A program made the position numbers and the translations under genes. A stretch of 64,000 nt of DNA from Rhopalosiphum padi (Eukaryota > Arthropoda > Insecta > Hemiptera > Aphididae): positions 81,756,152 through 81,820,151 of the forward strand of contig NC_083597.1 of assembly GCF_020882245.1 (NCBI RefSeq). The letters run 5' to 3'. The notes under the pieces were generated by a model that worked only from the letters and a program-made list of their open reading frames with translations, had not been told where the DNA came from and did not search any database. Positions 1 through 14,519 of this stretch are shown here, in pieces; the first letter of the stretch is position 1; every line of letters begins with the position of its first letter.

Positions 1-3000
1 TTATTCTTCATATTGTTTAATCAATTTTTTTGCTAAAGGCATATGTGTTGAAATGATAAATGTTATATTTTCATTATAGTTATAACATTTTTAATCTCAT
101 TCGTCATAAAATATATTTTTTAATCGTTTGATTATCTTTGAATGGATTAATATTAAAATCAATTTACCTACTATTTCTAATTTTCTAGGGACGCGAGTAA
201 AAAAATTTCGAAACAAACGTTTTGCAGATTTATTGTAAGAAACTTCGAAATCAAAATTGATTTATCATCTGATATATATACTTCAATATCTATTTGATTT
301 ATTATAATTTATAATTATGAAATTCGAAGGTTAGGTACAACAAAACAAAAGTTGTATACGGTTTTAGTATAAAAGAACTATATTATATTTAAATGCGTAT
401 CTTAAAATGATGCAGATTTATGGGTCTAGATAATATTTTATGTCAATAATTAAGTTTGCCAGTCAGGGCTGAGCGAGTCACGTCTATAAGACTGCAACAC
501 AAACTGAAAAACTATTTCCATAAAACTAATAATTATGGCTTCAGGATCAGTGTACGAATTACAATTTTGTGTGATATACCTCCTACTTAGTGCACATATT
601 ATAATCTTAAGCTGTATTCGTACGGTAGGTACGGTCGTAATAATAATTGTTACCCCGCGAGTCGTCTACATGAAATTATATCAATGATAATATACTCGAA
701 TAAGTACTTTAACCGTAGCTGTTGAAACCTTGTGTGTCCATTATTATTAATGGTAAGCTAGTCGGTAATTTATTTATATTCGTGTCAGTATGAAGCTCAT
801 TCATTTTAATGAGTGAAAATACCGATGAGAAAAAAAGTCAAAATAGTAAAAATAAAAATAAAAAAAATGAACGGGACACATGACAATTGACAGATCGAAC
901 GGCTCAATGCTATATAATGCGAAATAAATGACGTTTGTGTTATATTTCATATTATATATAGTCTCTATCGGTAGATCTTAACGTCGATCTATATCTGGAC
1001 AATTCCTAATAATAATTTAGATTGATAACCTTGCGTCATGACGATTTTTTTTTATATAACGTCTTTTTATTACTTACTATTATTTCAAAAAAGTGATCGA
1101 ACTGATGGTGTCATGGGAATTTTAATGTTGACGTAATTATTATAAAACTCATTTTGAAAAATAACAGTGTGCACCGTGATATGTACGGACTATAATAGAC
1201 GTAAAGCAATTATTAAGTTGACCGGGACCATATTTGGTAGTTACAAATACCTGTGCACATAATACTCTTGATAGAATATTATTCCGTTATACCTGCATTA
1301 TATAAAATTACACGTTTATTTAATAGCATAAATGTATATTAATATCATACGATTCTCTACTGTGTAAACATTTCGGAATAACATGTTATTTAGGTATATG
1401 TATAATTTATGGTTTTACTTTTTTTTTTTTTTTTATATTATCACATAATTTAGTCTAATAATTATAGTGCGCCTACTGAAAAACATTATTCAATCACAAC
1501 TATCTCAACAATTGATATAGTTTTAAATTAATGATACTAACGTTATAGGTACATCGTTGTAATATGATAAAACATTAAAGTTTGAAGTTTGAAATAAATT
1601 ATTTATCATACTAAAGTCCTAGAAGAATGACTACGATGTACCAATATTATTTTTAGTTGTATATCTATTGGATTGGCTTATTTGCTTTAATATAATCGAG
1701 CAATCAATATTGATTTCGTTCACAAATACTTTACACAAAAATATAACAATATATAATGTACGAAATGTGTGAACGTGGAATGAATAAAATTCAAATTTAC
1801 CTACATACATTTTTTATTTTTTAATAAAGGAAAAATGTTTGATATATAAATATAAATCACCATTATAATATTGCACGGTTATCAATATTATAATGCGATG
1901 CCTACACACAACGGGCAATATTATTTTGATGACCAGCTTGTGAAACGTTTTTCAACTTGGTAAAATACCAGTAAAATGTGTTTCACACAAATGGAATGTT
2001 TTTATAATAGTATAATACTCTGTGCACGCGAGTAATAAAAACGATATTTTCAAAAATTAAAAATTGTATAAGCATATATTACGGTTTGTGTTCTAATAGT
2101 CGGACACTTTATCTTCGAACGTTGTGCGATCGTTCAGTTGTACCTATTATTATTAGCATGAATTATTAACATCGCATTCTCTATTCACAGGATAAAAATA
2201 AAAAATTATAATATATTCGTGAGATTTATACGAAATCATTTTCGCTGTATAATATAATATTGTGACTAATATTTCTTCAAATAATAAAACAATGGTAGTT
2301 TTATGATATGATTTATCCATGTCAGAAATAAGAGCAATATCACGCTTTGAGAATTTTAGAATACGAGTTCAAGGTAAGAATTTAGGTGCGTACATTATTG
2401 ACCTGTGACGAAATTTAAAAGGAGAGTATATTATATTATCTCTTCTGTCAAGACGTCGTTGATTGTACGTGGACATAATATAATATAGTGTTTATGTTTC
2501 ACATTTTAAAATATTTATTATATAATCATGAGATGCTGTCCGCGTTTTGCATGTTTGTAGGACATAATAAACAACAATATCGGTATTTCTATGCAAATCT
2601 AAAAAGTCGGGTTTTCGAATAACGTCTATTAAATAAAGTTTTCTAGTTTACGGTATTCGTATAGATACAAAAAACACGATAAATATGTACAAGATTTTAG
2701 AATGGCCCTCGTCCAAATAGAAATAGAAAAAAATAGTAATATGACAAGAACCACTAAACGTGTTAGGCCACTTATTAAAAAAAAATGTAATTTATGAAGT
2801 CTGAATTTAATGAATCAACCATTTTGCATAGTTTAAATTTATAACGGGTTATCCGCTTCGTAATTAAATGTTATTAATCTTTAAAACTTAATCTAAAAAT
2901 GGTTAAAAAGTCATATATATTTATTATAGTCTTAAGTATATTATATAATATAACATAGCTACCATAAATATTATTCGTAAATATTAAAAAATATAAATAA

Positions 3001-6000
3001 ACAGTTACAGAAATATTGATAAAGTTGGACCTTCGTGTAACTCGTTAAGAGTATTATAATATAATCATTATAGTCTATTGGTGTACATAGACTAATTCAT
3101 CGAATATACTAACTACCTTTATCTTCTTTTTAAAATTTAGTTTTTAAAATCAGATTTTTGGAATTTTGTAATATACTTACATAGAGATTTTATTTTTAAA
3201 CTCAAGAGAAAAAACAATATCTGAGTATGTTGGTGTATCAAAATCAAATTCAAATGAGAAGTATTTGAGTTATTTAACTTTGTGTTCCCGGGATAATAAT
3301 TAATAAGAAAATAGATGCATGATGATAATGGATTTCGCCGTTATGGAGGTTATGGCAAAATGAAAATGTAAGTCCATTTTTAAGGACTTTTATCCTTAGT
3401 ATAAACATTTTGATAATCTAAATACTGTTAGTTAAAATTTTAATTAGATAGGTATATCAAATGGTTAAAAAAAAAAAAGTTATTCATTAAATAATTTACA
3501 GTAAAAAGGGGGAAAAATGAAAAAAAAAACATTTAAAAACAATTAGTTTTTATCACCACAGAATATCTAATTAGTAAGAAAAACTCTCAATAATTTAAGA
3601 ATAGGGACTTTAAGTACATTTAAAAATTAATCTTAGTTTGAATAAATTATAGTTGTTAAAGGGAAATATAAGTGTGAGCCGTAATATATCCAGAATAATT
3701 TTCAATTCGACACACGCAAATATGCAATACACAAATATATTATATAAGAATTATTGTAAAATATCGTATTCAAGCATTTTGCTATTATCTAAATATTATT
3801 ATATATCTTTATATATTTGTAAAAAAAAAATTGAATATATTTTTTTAGCATTAATAAATTTAATCTTTACTAATGCTGTTTGCGCTTTAAAGCTTATTAC
3901 ATAAATATATATACAATTAACTGTGTACAAGTAGAAAAATGTTTTTATAATGTTTAATTAATGATAATTGGATATTATTATTTTTATATTAATTAAAGAA
4001 ATTCCGTATTAAGATAACTTTATTAAATTCGAAATGCATTATCGTTATCTATGTTATGGCTTACTGTAAGAAATGTTTTGATTGCAATAGTTGCTAATGA
4101 TTTAAAAATAAAATGTTTTATTCATCTGGAGCTATCTATAGTCACACGTTGTATATGATAACCAAAGACCCTCTCTCTATGTTTCCAAAGGCCAAGCATG
4201 CTTTACATTCCGATCTGATTCGTATCTTTTTTTATTATTCTCAATATACATTTATCAAGCTCTATCTCACATACCTAAGCTTATTACAATTATACAATTA
4301 TTTTTTTTACAAATCTTACATAATTTTCTTAAAAAAATATTACAAAAAAATTGCGTACTGCAATGATATAATATTAACTACTTAATTAATAAATATTGTA
4401 AGTTCTTCATATATCAATTCAAATAAAAAAAATATCAATATAGGCGATTTTTCTGTAATTATTAATTAATGTAATTCTTTTTTTTTTTTTTTGTTTTTTA
4501 ACATGAAATGATTAATTGATTATAATTCCATAATTACATTACACTATTACAGAGACGTTTACATTATGAAACTCATTGTTAAAATTCAATACTAAATTAT
4601 AATAATATTTGTACACATTGTACACATTTATTAAGAATTTAATTAGGTCTGCTTAGATTGGTAAATATAAAATTCGTATTTCTTAACTTAGTTTGGTGGA
4701 ATTTAACCTATTTTATAAAAAATCAATAAGTTGCTTTTAAAGAAATTTTCAATTAATTTCATGAAAAGTAATAAAAACCATGTATCAAACAATATAACAA
4801 AATTGTAAAGTAAAACTACTCAATCTAATACAATTATAAAACAAACATTAAATATTCAAATAGTGATTAGGTAATAAGACCATAAAACAAAAACAATTTA
4901 TAAAAAGATGAAAAAAATCAAAAAAACCACGATTTAAAAATTAAAATAACTTTGTGCAAAGGATATTTCAGATAATAATGTTAGGTTCAATGTTTTATTA
5001 TTCATTTATTTCACTGTTAATGGTAAAATATCCTGGAAATATTTTTCATAGTAAGTATATATGCATTTTCAAAGATGCTTTAAAAATTATATATCATGAA
5101 ATTTCATTTTTTTTTCTCAAAGTGAGAGCAAAAACGTGTTGTAATCTTTTACATATTATTTATAATTTGCTGTATTTCGTTATTTATAACACATTCCAAA
5201 TTCTTGTTAATACGAATTCATAATAAAAATAAATTCATAACGTTTATTGACAAATAACAAATATGAATATTCTAAACCGAAAAAAATATGCATTGTTATA
5301 ACGAAACCCACAAATAATCGAAAACAAATTTGAAATAAAAAGATGAACGATTATCTACGACGAAACAAAACGTCAAAAATTGTCTCGAGCCCTGTAAAAC
5401 TTTATTGAGCTTATATATAATATTATAATGTTTATTTGAGAGTGCGTTTGATATAATAAGTTTTGACGAAATCGTTGAAAAAATAAAAACATCGCACGTG
5501 CATCTACGTCTAAGCACGTATACACGGTGAATGGCAATTCTTTTATCACTAAACAGTTGTCTGCTTGGTAATTTGATATGTAACATTGTTTAAAGTTATT
5601 ACAACACATTTTAAAAAATAAATTATATTTTTCTTTTTTTTATCGTTATCATTTTTTACTTTTGTAAATTAAATTATTTATTTTTTTTTGTTGTTATAAG
5701 AATATTTAATGTTTAAATAAGCAGAACAATGCACTAACATTTTGTGTACCCTAACCGTGCCACTCCACAGAAGCGTTGAGCTGCAATGCTCATCTACAAT
5801 TTGATTTCTTATAATTAATTACTAATTATTAAGTACTGTCTACTTGGTTTTTGATTTTATACTTTACAATAAATTCTCAAAAATATATTTTATCCGCCTT
5901 GGGATGTTAAATTCAAATCGTATGTTGTCATTTGAAACAGAGTAAAAATTAAAAAAAAAAAATATTATTACATTTTCTGTTAAAGAATGTCGCAATTCAA

Positions 6001-6050
6001 TGTCTTGAAATGATCTTAGAAAAAAAAAGTGTTCTTAAGCACATATACGT
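1..6050. other. AT-rich intergenic or intronic DNA, no gene seen
   Basis: Both strands are dense in stops. Open frames at 3653-5586 are rich in Ile, Tyr, Asn, Lys and Phe as expected of translated A/T sequence. Homopolymer A and T runs are frequent (for example near 1418 and 4480). Confidence 0.7.
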
Positions 6051-6525
6051 TTGCCGAGAATATTAGTGTCGAGTGATGACAGAATCAGCCTATCTCGCAC
6101 ACACACACACAATATATTAATATGTATAATGTGTATCTAACGATGTATATATATATATAATATGATTTATGCTTTAAACGCGACCGGCGGCGTGTGTGCA
6201 GAATAGTTATATATATGTAACACGCGTTACACGGAGGTCCAGACGCGGCAAGAACATAATACGCCTAATAATAATATATAATAATAATATTATACACATA
6301 TTACGTATATATATATTCATTACAAAATGTGTTGGTTATTGTTATATATGGTCCATATAATATAATGCATATATACGGAATTGATGAACGCCTAGTGCGC
6401 TTCCTGCTGCTGTGTAATAATACGGTCGCGCAGGAGTCATATTTTTTGCGGGAATTATAACGCGTATAGTGTTATCACCGTGAATCGCGGGCATCGAAGT
6501 CGCGTTTTTTTTCTCGAGTTTTCTA

Positions 6526-6557
6526 TATAATAATAATAATAATAATAATAACAACAA
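6526..6557. repeat. (TAA)n microsatellite
   Basis: About eight TAA units followed by AACAAC. Confidence 0.9.
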
Positions 6558-7492
6558 CGATATTATACCATCCCGACGACGTCACCGGTTTCCGTGTGAA
6601 CAAACCAACACACTCGCGCTCACGATGACGATACACACGACGCGATAATTAATAGTTACGTAAGGTGTATATCTAATCGTATTATTATTATTTCCGAGTC
6701 CGTATTGCAGTATGTCGTGTGCCATTTGCGTGTGTGTCATAATAAAGCGACCTTTGACTTATGGCGCGTTCTAATTGGGCATATTATGCAGGTACACACG
6801 CGGGACACATGATATCGCTCTTTTGATGCTGCTGCTGTGGTATGTGATCGTATAGGTACGTCATGATATTATGACAAACGAGTTCGAAAGAAAAAAAAAA
6901 ATCAAAAATATGCCTCGTGGTCGCGCAGAAGTCGTGGGGAAAGCGTATAGAGGATAAAATGTATATTATGTAGATAATAGATAATATTCACATAATATAT
7001 CCGCTGTACGAGCAATGTGAATCAGAGTGTTGTATTAATTTAATTGGACGCTTCGGTAGACGTCAATGTAATAATATGTGTATATACAGAGAAAGTTTAC
7101 CGATCGTGTTTTTTCATTTTTTTCACGAACGCAAGTTAAAAATATAAAACGCGCGCGTTACTTTATTTTTGATATTATCAAACGCTTTTACGGACGTGCG
7201 CCTGAGTATTATGATAATCGTCATGCAGATGCATAATTTTATGTTTAATTATTACCTGCGTTTCGTTTTAATAATGCAATTAATCGAAAAACGAAGGACA
7301 AATCGGTTTCGATTTTTAAATCGAATTAGGACTTTTTGAGCGCGTTTGCCGACCGCACAGCTGCAACACGGTGACTTGACGGGTTGATTCGCGGTAGTTT
7401 ATGTATGACCAAAACATTATAATAATATATACGTAAAGTACGACGAGAGTCGGTCGCCGTTGGCTTGGCAGGTCGTCGTCGCTCGTCGTATA

Positions 7493-7501
7493 TTATATTA
7501 A

Positions 7502-7531
<30 letters not shown>
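7493..7531. repeat. (ATT)n microsatellite
   Basis: About ten uninterrupted ATT units, preceded by an imperfect unit. Confidence 0.92.
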
Positions 7532-7532
<1 letters not shown>

Positions 7533-7699
7533 CACGGCCATAGATAATACACCTTGTCATAATGTTTTTACGGTCTTTGGTCGTGGCAATCAAATAATAA
7601 TAATAATATACATATACAAATATTTGTGTGTGCATATTATATATGTGTGTGTGTATTTCGGCAACTCACGTCATTAGCGCAAATGTGTTTGCGAAATAC

Positions 7700-9349
7700 C
7701 ATATAGTCGTCACCGTTGCCACATTATAACATATAAGCACCTCAGATAGAATCTCACAGAAAACCGCAACTCAGCTGCTGTACTGTTATTATACGAGTAC
7801 TGAATCGGAGAAAAAAAAATATATCAAATTTCGAATACTTCCCAATACCAGGTGAATTAATATTGTATAATTTCCGTTTTTGTTTTGACTGGCTTAAGTG
7901 TTAAGTCGTTCAAAAATCAAAATCGATTTACTGATTTTATTATTACAATATTATAATAATGTTATAGTCAGTGATGTTGTAGTAATATTTAAACGCCAAT
8001 GGAAAAAGTAACTTATTAAATAAAAAATATAAGATAAATATATAATTTTATTATGTACCATACAAAGAATTTTGTTTCTTAAACTTATTTTGTTTTAAAA
8101 TATTTTTACATTTTTTAAATATATATTATAATATAACTGCAAAGAATTTAAAACTATAAAACTGTTATGAATATGTATGTACCGTATGAGAGAAAATAAA
8201 CATGTACAAATAATCTAATCTTTTTTTAATCTAAATAACTATAACGTATTTATAATTGAGTAAATATAATTCTTAAAAATACTATATTTTATATACATTT
8301 AAATATATGTACTTATATTTAACCAGGAATGACTCATTAACCTAATCATACCACACGCTAATGTCAATCTCTGTATTATTAAGCTAACATTTTGCAACAA
8401 ATGTAATCGTTATTAACCTCTTTAACCACATCGAAATATAAATGTATTGCACAAGTTGATTTGTGGTTAATATTCTGCCCACCTAGTTAATTTTAAATGC
8501 GATTTGTATTTTTTTAAAGATTAACAAACACTTTATAGAGGATAATTGTATTTAAAAAATACTATAAACAATAATATTTATTTATATATTTATTATTTTG
8601 TATACATGAACAATGATTAATAAGTATATTATTCTATAAAAACAGATATACTGCCATACTTAAAGCTTATATTTTTGAATTTAAAAATTTACGACTTATT
8701 GTGTAATTCAAATAATTCAATGCGTATTATGGAATGAAAAATAAGTACATATTATTATGATAGAAATAGATTTTCTAAAATTAATTACATTTAATAACAT
8801 TAAGATACAGTATTTTTTTTTTGTTTTAATTAGAAAGTTAGTCTACACAGGTAAAATACAAACTATTTTGCTAATATTTAAATATATTTAAAAAATGCTA
8901 ATTAACGATTTAAAAACAATATATATATTTGTTGAGCAACCAGCATATAAATATTGTTATATAATGTGTGAAATTTTAAATTAATTTCCTATCTCTCACA
9001 TTTGACATTAACTGTAATTACCAAATTGAACTTATCCAAAGTTTAATTTATTTTCAGAAACACATTACTGAATGTTAAATTATTTGTTCTTTGAATTGGA
9101 TGCATACCTAGAAAATGCTCAGACTTTTTTTTTAGAAATGTATAACTATATAAATATATAATATAACTAATTTTGGTAGTATGTTCATTTATCATTTATG
9201 TCTTGTGATGTCTCATTGTTTATGTTTATTGCCAAAATAAAATCCCAGAAACTGTGGTTGCTTAATATATTGATTAACTTAAAATTATCAACGCTGACGA
9301 GATGTTGTTGCCATTCTAAGGTTCACTTACTTATAAAATAGTATTACAA
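7700..9349. other. AT-rich DNA, nothing recognised
   Basis: No open frame, repeat family or splice-site pair that can be defended. Confidence 0.6.
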
Positions 9350-9507
9350 CAATAATAGTTGTACGTAAGTAGGTATATCTATGTACTACCTGTTGTACAG
9401 TTGTGAAAAAATATAATATACCCTTTGTGTCTCCTCCAACTATACAAGTGCTATATACGTAGAGTAGATACTTACGTACAATTATTATTGAGGAAACACA
9501 AAGGGTA
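9350..9507. repeat. interleaved double inverted repeat A-B-A'-B'
   Basis: Arm A (9350-9371, core TTGTACGTAAGTA) is the reverse complement of A' (9469-9490) with one mismatch in 22. Arm B (9419-9435, core TACCCTTTGTGT) is the reverse complement of B' (9491-9507) with one mismatch in 17. The order A-B-A'-B' cannot fold as nested hairpins; if transcribed it has pseudoknot topology. A' and B' abut, while A and B are 47 bp apart. Confidence 0.9.
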
Positions 9508-9509
9508 AT

Positions 9510-12500
9510 ATATTTTTTAAATCAAAAATCGATTTAGTGTTACACAAGAAATACAATTATGATATGGGTACTTATACAATATAATAAATTATTTTATCAT
9601 ACATGTAGGTATATAATATGTATTATAAGTTGATAAATATTAAGAAATTACATATTATTATCAGTTAGGTTAGAAAAAATATTTAGAAAAAAAAAAGAAA
9701 TCCATTCCTACGCATAGCTAGATCATCGAATATACATATTAAATAGATATAGGTACAATAACGTATATATTATACTAACGCATCGGGTACTATAAATTTT
9801 ATTTTAATACTTCAGGCTATACATAATATAATATTATGTTTCGGCATAATAATTTTTTTTTTTTTTTTAATAGGAAACGCGTTATATCTTTTTCTCTTTA
9901 CGCGTATACCTACCTATTTCACGACAAGTTTTGCGTTTAGGTCTAGTATCATTATAATAGCAGTTTGTCTTTTTTTTTTTTTCGCAAATCCAGTTTACTA
10001 GGAATAGATCGTGAAAGCGATCGATCGGTTTCGCTAATTGCACGCGCGTAGGAAATATACATATTTACGAGGATTCTTCTCTTATCGAGTCGCCTGCTAT
10101 ATAATATTATAATTACAAATTACAATGGCTATCGAAACAGGATTTAGTAATTTCGTTCATTAAATATTTTATTTTACAGGTATACGAAAAGCATTCAGTT
10201 TTCGATCCGCTGCACGCCGCACTCAATTTGCGTTATGATACGTAACGCGTGTATAAAATGCGCATATGTACATTATACACGCGGGCGTGTAGTGCAATTT
10301 AAATCCAACTTTAAACTTTCACGTGTGTCGTGGTGTATGAGAGGGCCGAGTGCACTGCACCAGCAGCGGTATACTGCAGGTATATGTGTGTATATAATAT
10401 TATGTATATATGTTTGTTGTGAATTGCATAACATCATTATTATAAAATATTATATTAATGAGATGCGACATAATAATAATAATGACATACAAGACTGGAA
10501 ACCACATTGTACCTAATATTATATACCTATGTATAATATCACTCATAAGTCATAATAATACTGCACAAGCTTCGAAATGCGCAGTGTTCAATTCACATAA
10601 TATGTTTTTAAATCAATATAATAATTAGTAATGGGTATAGGTACCTACGTTTTAATTTACATATACAATATACATATATATATATAACGTACGTCATGAT
10701 GATGAATGTCTATAGGTACAATAGGTACATTAATACATTATACACACCGTTTTGAAGATACCCGTGTGTGTATATATATATATAAAGCTATATAAAAAAA
10801 CGTTTAACGTCACTGTTGTCGCACATATGTATATTGTTATGTAATTTCCTTCATTTATTATTATGAATTTTATTAAAACGGTAGTACTCACTTTTTTTTT
10901 ATAGCGTTGTCAGTATATGCGAACGAAAAAACATCAAGATAAAAATAAAAACGAACCCATTATTTCAGTTCGACCTACGCCGTTCGGTGTTTACGTCGTA
11001 ACCGTATTATTCTACTTAGAAAGTTACATGTTTCGGCTACGTAACGGAGGCACATATATTTATAAGTATAATAAGTAAGTGTTAATATAATACAAGATCC
11101 GATCTAGATTATTTTTGCGTTATTCTCGATTTTAATTGAATACTTTTGCCACGTGTTCGGAAACGTGATGGGAAATCATCGAATTCGATGACTGCTGCAA
11201 ATAGCTCATATAGGTACATGGCCATTTATTATAAAACTTTGTGCATACTGCATTTCAAGACTACGAATACAGCATTATTCTCCGTATCTAGTTTTGGTTT
11301 CCGTTTAACTGAAAATTAACAATAAAATACGTACCGCATTAGTAACAATACGATTTAAAAAATTATATAGTATTTCATATAATACGATAGTTTATTTACG
11401 ATCGAATTATAGTATTAAGAGCAATGCCGAATATTGTTATGATATATAATGTAATTATTATTCAATATTAATACGTTTTAATCAGAAAGTAGTGAGTAAA
11501 CGTCAATCGTCAATATGGGATAGATACAGTTCGATGAAAACCAAATCAAATTTAAAAGCATCGACGTGTGTATATATACATTGCATTGTATATGTACCTA
11601 TGTATATATATATATATAAAAACGCTGGTCGATAAACCGAACCTATTACAAACAATATTATTCTGTTATACGTTGCCGGTTAACATTCTCGAAACATACC
11701 AATTAATTTTGTTACTATAGCTGAGATATACGTACGAGAATGTTCTATACATTGTAGTCTATAATATATTACAATATTGAGTACCTATACGCACGTGTAT
11801 TCGTTATACGAGTAGATACATCCATACACAAGTTATGGTTTTTTTTTTTACATATACATATTATGTACATTTCAAACGTCATATCCACGAAACCGTTTAC
11901 ATACACGCTTGAATGCATTCTAAATAAAGTATAAACAGTCGAGAGGAAAAAAATCGTACCACTAGCAAATCGCAGTGTATAAATATAGCGATATTTTTCT
12001 GTAAAACCGAACAATATAGTTTCTCATATAATATAGTTGATTATATTTGTCGTGATGTATTTCAAAATTTTTCGAATATTTACAACGCGCATATTATAAT
12101 GCATAAAAAAAAAGTTGAATTAAGTACCACCTATCGTGTGGCCGATAGCCGAGGTATATCCGGGACAGATGAATCAGAGTCGATTTGAACTATAATATTA
12201 TTATCTACACATTTATCCCGCGTGCGTTTATTTCCCGATAAATTAATATGTTACTGTCGATAACACCTTTTAAAGTCTACGAACGTGTGGGCAATCTATG
12301 TATACATTTCGAAAAGTTTATTTAGTTGATCGTATAATATTATTTTGTCAGATAATCTAAGATTGTCCGGATAGATTATAATGTCTAGAGTGTAACGTGG
12401 GATGCGTGTGTGGTCGAGTTGTGACAAATAAAAATAAAATAATATCCAATACTATAACTTTTAAAATATTGGACTAACCCAGTGAGACACATTATTGTTT

Positions 12501-14380
12501 TGACCTACAATAATATTTGGTTTATTCAATACATTTTTTACAGCAGCGCCAATCGAATTAAATGTATTCAAAATTATATAATAGTAAAATATTATGCTTA
12601 TACCTCTAGAAGATGACGATCTTAAACAACAATCATAAATTTAATTGATTATTTTTATATTATTACGGCGTAGTTTGCTATACAAATAAATATTATTAAT
12701 AATTCATATCCTTATTGATTAATGATTAGTGATAAGTGATAACTATATATACCATAAAAAAAAAATTATGGTTTTCATAAAATAAAAGCTAAATTAATAT
12801 TTTGATATTTATATTTGACATTCATTAACTGAAAATAGATTATAAATCTCCTCTTAAAATGTCAATTATTGTTTTTGCATATATTACAACACTCTTATAT
12901 AAATTATAATGTACACTCAATTCCTCGTGTGGAATTATAATTAATGACGTTATAAATTGTCAAGTATAATATAAGCATAATGTATATTAAATATTATCTA
13001 AATATGAAGCTGAAAATAAATAAAAAATATTACCTACTTGTATATACAACTATGTATGTTGTGAACAATAAACAATGCATTTTTTTAAAGTTGTGGTTTT
13101 TCTAACAAACAAATAAAACAAATTCAATTATGTATTTTAAATATCAAATATAGTTACCCATTCGATATATGAATAAATTATTCATAAACGGTTGAAATAT
13201 TAGGTATCAAATATTTTTAATTAATTGTTAATATTTTTAAATACCTCTTACAGTACATTTTGATAACACATTATTATTATTTTTTGGAATGATATTTTAA
13301 AATATTACTAAACTTCAATTGAATGACAATTGATATCTATCAGAAAAGTATAAAACTGAAATGAAAATAACAGTAATTAGTTATGTATCACATGCTGAAT
13401 AAAATTAAATACGAAAATTATATTTTCCAACTAATACATCTATATTATGCAGTTTGATAACATCAAATTTAATTAAATTATTAAATACTGGTATTATATT
13501 ATGATTTCACAGTACAGAATTCGTTAAATTGTTGAAAAATAATTTTAAAAAGAGCTATATAGCTTATAAATAATAGCTACCTATCTATTTGGTTGTCGTA
13601 TATATAGTATATCAAACAGACAATACCGTTATGAGTGAAACAAGATTTTGGTTTCTTACACCAAAATAACATTAAAAAACAACAAGTGGTTAAAAAAATT
13701 CAAACATAAGAAAATAACAAGTGTGCAATTAAAATCTTGTCTTGAACAAGTTGTTAATTTTCTTGAAATAAACACACAGAAAACCGTGACAATCTATATT
13801 ATGTGTAGGACGTAGGTATGAATTTGAGGTCAAATATTTTTGGAACAAGAGGGCATTCCCAAAGACGTCATGTTCCATGATAGAAATTTGAAGATAATTA
13901 ACAAGAAAACAGAGATTTTTAAATTGTATGTTTATCTGTAATTAAAATCTAAAACTATTGCAAATTCACATTATCGTTTTTGATTATTAATTATTATATT
14001 CTTGCACATGATCATAGTTATTGTAACAAATATTAAATAAAAAAAAAAATATTTAAAGAAATTTACTTGATTGTGTTATTGCAGGTATTATGCGTACCTA
14101 TATAATACAGATGCATAATTCACTTTTCCATTGTTAATTAAATACAAAATAATAGTCATTAAGTATAAAATATTCAAATTATAGCGAGGTAATATAACTT
14201 ATTTTATATTATATAAAAAAAAATAGTTATGAAAAGAAAATATAAATTCTATTCAATATTCATATTCGCTTTAATCATTAAGTCCAAATTATTCATATTA
14301 TTCTATATATATATGACATTGAAATAATTTAAAATCAAGTATAAAATACAACTATTTTTAGTACCATGTGTGTTTTTGGT
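9510..14380. other. noncoding DNA with CpG-bearing core at 9960-12450
   Basis: The core has clusters such as GATCGATCGG (10020-10026 area), AT dinucleotide tracts near 10673, 10768 and 11607, and a 16-bp perfect palindrome TCATCGAATTCGATGA at 11176-11191. From 12450 on it is AT-rich again. Frames at 10235 and 11769 are low-complexity in translation and are not supported. Confidence 0.5.
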
Positions 14381-14389
14381 TTTAAATAG

Positions 14390-14517
14390 CAAGAAGAGAA
14401 ATTGGACGATCGAATGAAAAAAGTGAAAGTCCTTACAGAAGAAAGATTCAAGTTCGTGGAATTCAATTAATGACATTGAGAAATGTATTTGATGACGTTA
14501 TTAATGAAACAAAGTAA
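14390..14517 (+). CDS. candidate 3'-terminal exon, unidentified
   Basis: After an acceptor-like TTTTAAATAG the frame is open for 41 codons to TAA at 14515. It contains KSESPYRRKIQVRGIQLMTL followed by RNVFDDVINETK. Base composition is purine-rich and stands out from its AT-rich surroundings. A second frame is also open for 26 codons to 14470. No family is recognised and no upstream exon could be joined, so it may be a chance frame or a fragment of a processed pseudogene. Confidence 0.25.
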
Positions 14518-14519
14518 AC

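Larger units (their letters stand above)
6060..7680. other. CpG-retaining, microsatellite-rich segment
   Basis: Higher GC, many CG dinucleotides (GACGACGTCACCGG near 6574), a (CA)7 tract at 6098-6111, TAA repeats at 6526-6557 and ATT repeats at 7493-7531. It may be regulatory or the 5' end of a gene; no coding exon is supported. Confidence 0.4.

Noticed and set aside
3653..5223. Plus-strand frames of 83-90 codons
   Set aside because: Ile/Tyr/Asn/Lys/Phe-rich translation of AT-rich DNA, no start context, splice sites or family match.
5296..5609. Two minus-strand frames (96 and 78 aa) with fairly diverse composition
   Set aside because: They overlap in different frames and neither resembles a known family; no splice or promoter support. 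A blastp search would settle it.
7326..7677. Frames with poly-Asn, poly-Ile or poly-Leu runs
   Set aside because: They are translated ATT/AAT microsatellites on each strand; the same applies to frames at 6342, 19357, 54288 and 62205.
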